DNA from: Symsagittifera roscoffensis
Taxonomy: Eukaryota > Xenacoelomorpha > Acoela > Convolutidae
DNA: 64,000 nucleotides
Assembly: GCF_963678635.1 (NCBI RefSeq)
Contig: NC_087063.1
Location: 66,516,471 to 66,580,470, forward strand
Reading direction: 5' to 3'
Shown: positions 58,996-64,000 of the stretch, piece after piece
Position numbering within the stretch: position 1 is the stretch's first letter
Layout: each line of letters starts with the position of its first letter
Translations under genes and position numbers: made by a program
Notes under the pieces: generated by a model
Told to the model about the DNA's origin: nothing
The model's input: the letters and a program-made list of their open reading frames with translations, nothing else
The model's database searches: none

Positions 58996-59404
58996 GTATG
59001 TATATCGGCTACAAATTTTTTGCTGGCGTAATATGATGGACTGGGATGTAAATGAACGAAGTGATTTTTCGCATGTTTAAATTATGTTTTTTGCTCATTG
59101 ATTTTTTTTGTGGCAGTTGGCTTTTGATTTTCCAATTTCACTTCTTATTCTCTTGCTAAAGGGAAGGCAGTAGAGCCCTTCAAAAAGAAAGTGAATTCGA
59201 AAATGGGCGATCAATGGAGATTGTAATGTAGTTTATTTTAATGCGGTGTATGGAGCGGCTAGCACAAAGCTCGAATACTAATTACGCTTGCGGTTAGCAA
59301 GCGTTATCAAAGCGGAATATAAACTTTTTCGGGTTAACATCTAGTTTAACAGAATCAATTGAATCATTTTACCTTTGATTCATACGAAATCAAAATTCAG
59401 ACGA

Positions 59405-59475
59405 TAATTCAGGCGAAGAGATAATGCACCTGCCTATAAAGACAAAAGTTAACGGTTCGAATCCCTTTTTTTCTA
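59405..59475 (+). other. tRNA-like sequence with perfect B box (possible SINE head)
   Basis: The B box ggttcgaatccc (59453-59464) is directly followed by a T-run terminator. Upstream, cctgcctataaagac resembles an anticodon arm and aggcgaagaga a weak A box. The stems do not pair well enough for a working tRNA. A tRNA-derived SINE or tRNA relic is the best reading. Confidence 0.35.
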
Positions 59476-60195
59476 AATGGGAAATTATCTGCTTGTTTTT
59501 GTCGTCGTAGTTGTCGCAGCTCTAAATTTGCCTGAAATTTAGGCGGTTTTTCCTTGATTTTAGTTTATTTCGGTTTTGTTTTGATTCTTTTATTTTTTTC
59601 ACGTTATTTATTAAAAGTTTTTGGATTTGGCTTTCTTTATATAATCAAGGAGTTTTCAGTGCAGTTGGAACACCCATGCTTGAGACGATAAATCTCGGAA
59701 GTTCAATTTCAGTCGGGACCTGTTTTTTTGGTGGAAGTTGAACGTTTTCGAACAATATAAACTTTCATGACTGCTTATTTTTTACGGCTTAGTTACCGAG
59801 AAATGTTTGGTTTCTTTTGTGCATTTTGAAAGCTCTCTAAAGTTTCTAGTGCTGCAAGATATTTGTTTCCAGAAGTTTTTTGTCTGCATTTTTTAAAAAT
59901 GTTGACAAAAAAATGCGATATTTTGAAAGTTTTTATTTCAATTTTTGATGTGTCTTTTCTTTTGCTTTTAATAATAGCCACTCATTTTGAATCGAAAGTG
60001 ATGCGAAGCGTTAGTGTATAAGTACGAACCTTCTTTTTTTCTTACCTATTTCTCAAATAGAAGTGTTCCTTAAAATGTTCACTTATTTGGTGGCAGTTTT
60101 GCTATAATCACGTTTTGCTATAATCACTAGATTCGGAAATTTCATAGAATCTGTTTTCTGCTTTATTTGTGGCTAGTTTTTGTGATTTATTAAAC

Positions 60196-60260
60196 GTCCG
60201 TGGCTGAGTGGTTTTTGAGTGAGACGTATTATCTCTAGGTCACAGATCGAATTCTATACG
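60196..60260 (+). other. tRNA-Ser/Leu-like SINE fragment (weak)
   Basis: tggctgagtggtt (60201-60213) fits the A-box consensus. gatcgaattc (60245-60254) is a near-match to the B box at tRNA-like spacing. The T stem does not pair properly, so this is not a functional tRNA. Confidence 0.3.
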
Positions 60261-61874
60261 TTACCGAATTCTTTGTAATTCGTGATATGTATCTACTTTT
60301 TCTTTTTGCACTTTGTAGAGCTGCTTTTTGTCGTATCATCGCTAGTGCTGGCGAAGCAATGCTTTGCCTCTTTGTAAACATTGTTTAATTAAGAAAGCAC
60401 AGAGCAATGGAATTAAATGCGGTTACATTCAACGACTGCGGTTAGTTAGTTTTTCTTTCACAATTTAATTGGTTTCGTATTTATTGCGCATTTGTTGAAG
60501 ATGAAGGGTTGAAATTTTGAGACATGTTTGATCAAACTACTTGCAAAACGCTAGTCGAATCAAATATTGAATAGTCGTGCGTTGAAAGCATAAAAGAGCC
60601 AGCATATCGTAATGAGATGGAAGACTGGTAAGAGATCAAAAAGTTAGTCTTGCATCAGAAAACGGGTTTATACAAAGGCGTCTGAGTGAAAGAATTACTT
60701 GTTCCGGAGTCAAAAAACGGCTATTTTTTACGCAAGTGAAGCGTAGTGTGAAGTTAGACTAGAAGCTACTTGTTCTCGAATCAAAGTCGCAAATGATAGT
60801 GCTGTTTTGGTGGAATTTTTGTATCAGGATGGTGAATAGGCTACTCAATAGCATTTGTTGTGACACTTGATTACTAACTAGCTAGCACAGTTGATGCATC
60901 TTTAGTTCCTCAAATGTTTTTTTCCTCAAATTTTTTTTTATGAAATGCATAATATTTACACAATTAGGCTTTATGCTTCTTGTGTGGTTGCTTTAAGTTT
61001 GTGTGGTTACTTTAAGTTAATTGCATTCCAAATTTCTACATGCAATTGAACATTTTAAGCTCCCTTGCCGCTTTCTCGCTCGTCTTTGGTGTCAGTGGGA
61101 CAATTGTGCGGAACATTCAACGGGGAAACTTGACTGAACTAGGACTTAGGTTCAGTTCACGTAGAGGTCATTTTTGTTTCGAATTTCATCAGTTTTTTTT
61201 CTGTTCTGTTTCTCATTTTTGGCCGCTCTGAAGATACTTCGTTAAAGATACTTCGCGTTTTTGCGCTTGAGTTTGCGAAGCGCAGCTTAGACCCGTGTCA
61301 TTATTTCGTGCTGACTATCCAAGAATTATCTCGGGGAAAATGACTGCTCCAATACAGGCATAGGATTCTTAGAAGTCATGTTGTCTACACTTTGTCAAAC
61401 TTTCTGGTGAAAGTGCCCAAGCCCTCTCAATTTCTGTGGCGTCGAAACAGGCACTACCATTTTTGTCATCGAACCACGTAACTCTTTCAATTCTTTTATC
61501 AGAGGCATGAAGAGTAAGTCAAGCTTATCAGCTTTCATAATGAACCAATTTATGCCCATAAATTGTAACTTTTTGTCTTTTTTTGCGAGGATGTTTTCAC
61601 AGCCTTACCAGTTATGATATAATGTCTATTTAACGCTTTCCGAACAAGATGTATTGAGGTTTGACCTGACTAGCTTTTCTCAAAGAGTTTCATTTAGAGT
61701 GCGTTAAAATTTCAATCCAAAGAAAACGACAAAAACGTAAACAAAAAAGCTGTTTCATTTGCTCGTTGAAATTAAAAACATTTTCCCGTGACTTTTTGTC
61801 CCATGACTGTAGTACATATTGCGTAGCGTATAGATGATTAATTGTAAATGTTTAATGACTTGGTATCATTTTAG

Positions 61875-62107
61875 TCGACAGCTTTCAAACGCCCTCGGAC
61901 AATCGGGAGGCCAAGATTACGATCCCACTCAGTCTGAAACATTTCGACTTCTGCAGCAAACTGAACGAGAGAAACAGGAAATGGGATCCAATAACAGCAG
62001 TCATGCTAATCTAGTGCGAAGCTACTCTAACCAGAGAGAACCGTCGAATGATCACGCCATCCAGTCGATGTCCTTCAGAAGGCTCCAGAAAGAGACAGAT
62101 TACAATG
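61875..62107 (+). CDS. ZASP/ALP-Enigma-like protein, exon after the ZM motif
   Basis: The acceptor atcattttag precedes 61875. The split codon completes a Gly and the frame reads RQLSNALGQSGG. Two copies of a short family motif follow: TQSETFRLLQQ near 61935 and IQSMSFRRLQK near 62063, matching QSxSFRxLQ stretches found after the ZM motif in PDLIM/ZASP proteins. A Ser/Asn-rich linker separates them. It ends after a phase-1 G at a GT donor (62108). Open sequence continuing to 62253 is probably read-through into the intron. Any LIM-domain exons would lie beyond 64000. Confidence 0.8.
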
Positions 62108-64000
62108 GTATTGAGTGTGCTTGTAATGATTCTAAAGAGTGTTCAATGCCGATTAAATCATCCAGTCGAACCAAATTTGAAACGTCTTTTTTAAGAGTCG
62201 GTGAACGTAGTTCAGACTTTTATAGAGGTCGTGATGGTTTGTTGATTTTTTAAAGGAACTTAAAATTTGCTCAGGCTCAAATTTAATTTCTTGGTTTGAC
62301 TTGTGATTCCTTTGTAAGTTCGATTCATCTCCGCTGCTAATCGATTTCTAGAGTTTCGTAAATTCTACTATCGTGATCGCTTTCTTTAGTTTCGTAAGTG
62401 GAGTTTAGTTTTTAGATTTCCCAATGGAATAAAAACTTTGCCTATTGATCGAGTTTTTTCTTCTAGAAAATCAAAGAGCTTAAGACTATCTATTTTTTTT
62501 TTAAAGTTGAGATTTTCAAAAAAAAACATAAGTATTTTTTCGGTTTACTTGCGTTCACTGACTCTTTTCGAACCGCCTGTTTGCACAGCAACTGGCTGCA
62601 TTTGTTTTATTTAAGCAAAAAAAGGTTGCACGCAAAATCAGGTACCACAAATAATGATTGGGAGGGGTCGAGTGACATTTCATTTTGAAACCTTTTCAAT
62701 CAAGATTCGAACATCAAAAGTTTCCAAAATTACCTCCCAGTGTCGAGAAGTTTTTGAAGATATTGAACTTAGTGGGTGCTCCAATATATGTCTGGGTGAT
62801 TTTTTTTCCAGAAAAAGCTTTTAAGTTGTTCAATGTCAATTTTAATTTTTCGCAGTTTGACGTTTGATTTTTTTTGAAGTTCACTTTTTTTCTTTTGTTA
62901 AAAGGAAGGCAAACTGTACCATCGAGCAGCAAAATTGTGAGAGTCACAAAACCGTGATCGATTTTTAATTTTGAACATGAATTTAATTATCAGATTTCAC
63001 AGCGACATTTTTTCCTTTGATTCAATTTTCTCAAATTGGGTTAATTTTTCTCAAAAAGCACCAATCATAAATCTTTGTGATTTTCAAAGGGCTTTTAGGT
63101 CAAATGTTTTTCATTTAATTTTCGAAAATAGAAGTTTTTCCTCGAAAAACAAGTCAGTTTTTTTCTATTTCGTTCATTACTCTTTTTTCAGTGTCAGTTA
63201 ATCAAATATTCCTTAATTCTAGGTTTGAGTTTAGATCCATTTGTCATACTAATTAAAAACAGCTTTTTTCAAACGATTCAATTTGAAAAAAGCTGTTTTT
63301 AAAGTGCTTTCTTGTTATTGTGATTGTTAATTTTACCTTTCCTTCTTTTTCCTTCGTTTTTGAACATTTGAGAGCTGTTTTTTTTTGCTTGTGTTTGCGA
63401 AGTTGCAGCTTCATTTCTGTGTGCAAAGCTCTAATTTAGTATTTCAGTAAAGTTTTTGTGTTTTTTGGCAAGAGGTTCCATCAACATTTATGAAAAAACT
63501 AGTGGTTCAGTTTAGTTTCAACAGTTCAAGTATTTATTCTATCCTTCTATCTATACTCTATTTAAATGCGAGTGACAGCTATCTCCCATGCTTAAGCATA
63601 ATAGTTTTGCATGTTTAACAAAAGAATTTTCACGTTTAAGCTACATCGTATATTGCAATGCTTAAGAAAATTTTCAATCAGTTTTCAGCAAGGCCATTAA
63701 TTTTCCAGTAATTTTTTTTCGGGGCCAAATTAAGTCTGTCTGTATGTATACCTGCTTTTTCATTAAATTTGATTATATCTGTCGACCCGTCTCCTTTTTT
63801 TCAACTTTTAATTTGGTTTCGACGAATCAGTTCAAAATAATACTACTGTCAAACGGTTGCCTCCAATTTTTTTAATCTTTATCAGTGTTTTCTTTCTTTT
63901 TTTTCTGTCTTGTTTTCGATTCTTCTTTTTTCGATCCTTCTTTTTCTATCTTTTTTTCGATCCTTCTTTGATCTTTATTTTAAATCTTTTTCGATCTTTT
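62108..64000 (+). other. Beginning of the fourth intron of the ZASP-like gene
   Basis: AT-rich sequence with no supported exon to the window end. It contains the palindrome at 63253-63302. From about 63890 to 64000 it is a CT-rich simple-sequence tract of ttcttttttcgatcc-like words. Confidence 0.6.
63253..63302. repeat. Perfect 21-bp inverted repeat with 8-nt loop
   Basis: The left arm 63253-63273 (ttaaaaacagcttttttcaaa split around an agctt core) is exactly complementary to 63282-63302, with loop cgattcaa. Such a hairpin in an intron could be a MITE remnant or an RNA structure. Confidence 0.9.

Larger units (their letters stand above)
58996..61874 (+). other. Third intron of the ZASP-like gene
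   Basis: 2.9 kb between a GTATGT donor and a TTTTAG acceptor. AT-rich and free of recognisable coding exons. It contains two tRNA-like segments (listed separately). The open frame 61040-61231 starts with a hydrophobic stretch but has no splice context and is not called. Confidence 0.7.

Noticed and set aside
61040-61231. 63-codon frame with a signal-peptide-like start in the third ZASP-like intron
   Set aside because: No splice sites, neighbours or motifs. It is probably chance in intronic DNA.

Overview
The window is nuclear DNA of an AT-rich, transposon-loaded metazoan. The only host gene I can support is a ZASP/ALP-Enigma (PDLIM/LDB3-type) muscle Z-disc adaptor on the + strand. Four of its exons (46590-46698, 46920-47110, 58826-58995, 61875-62107) join in perfect phase across GT-AG introns and encode a PDZ domain, the ZM motif and a C-terminal stretch with two QSxSFRxLQ-like motifs. 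I cannot name the species. Spliced genes, Ty3/gypsy elements with and without env, several non-LTR families and minisatellites fit an invertebrate bilaterian. Layout: 1-3406 has no recognisable gene. 3407-9684 is a foldback-like DNA element with 39-bp inverted ends, a probable 7-bp target duplication, three tandem ~1.4-kb units, 24-bp minisatellites and a ~32-bp repeat array that reappears inverted at the right end. 9685-11387 holds a MITE-like element and a cluster of GAAnnTTC motifs. 11388-37547 is one 26.2-kb env-bearing Ty3/gypsy LTR element, the main feature of the window. 37548-42900 carries diverged ~1.1-kb tandem repeats of unknown nature. 42960-46430 holds remnants of two non-LTR retrotransposons in opposite orientations. 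46571-64000 is the ZASP-like gene; its 11.7-kb second intron contains an antisense Jockey-like LINE, split by an 8.6-kb gypsy element with 2-kb LTRs and a perfect 5-bp target duplication. The 26.2-kb element has matched 395-bp LTRs, a primer-binding site, Gag (N-terminal part, Asn/Gln-rich linker, capsid, degenerate zinc knuckle, long Arg/Ser/Asn-rich tail), protease, reverse transcriptase, RNase H and DDE integrase with a GPY/F end. After pol come a 56-residue one-pass membrane protein, an unknown Pro/Ser/Thr-rich ORF, an envelope-like glycoprotein and a further unknown ORF downstream of env. Two internal tandem duplications enlarge it: 1.07 kb in gag and 6.6 kb from the middle of RNase H to late env. 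Without them it would still be about 18.5 kb, unusually long for an LTR retrotransposon. Stops and frameshifts make it inactive. Several of these lesions are shared by both copies of the 6.6-kb duplication, so part of the decay preceded the duplication. The intronic gypsy element lacks the whole reverse transcriptase/RNase H block although protease and pre-integrase sequence remain in one open frame. Functions are inferred from visible motifs; no database search was possible.
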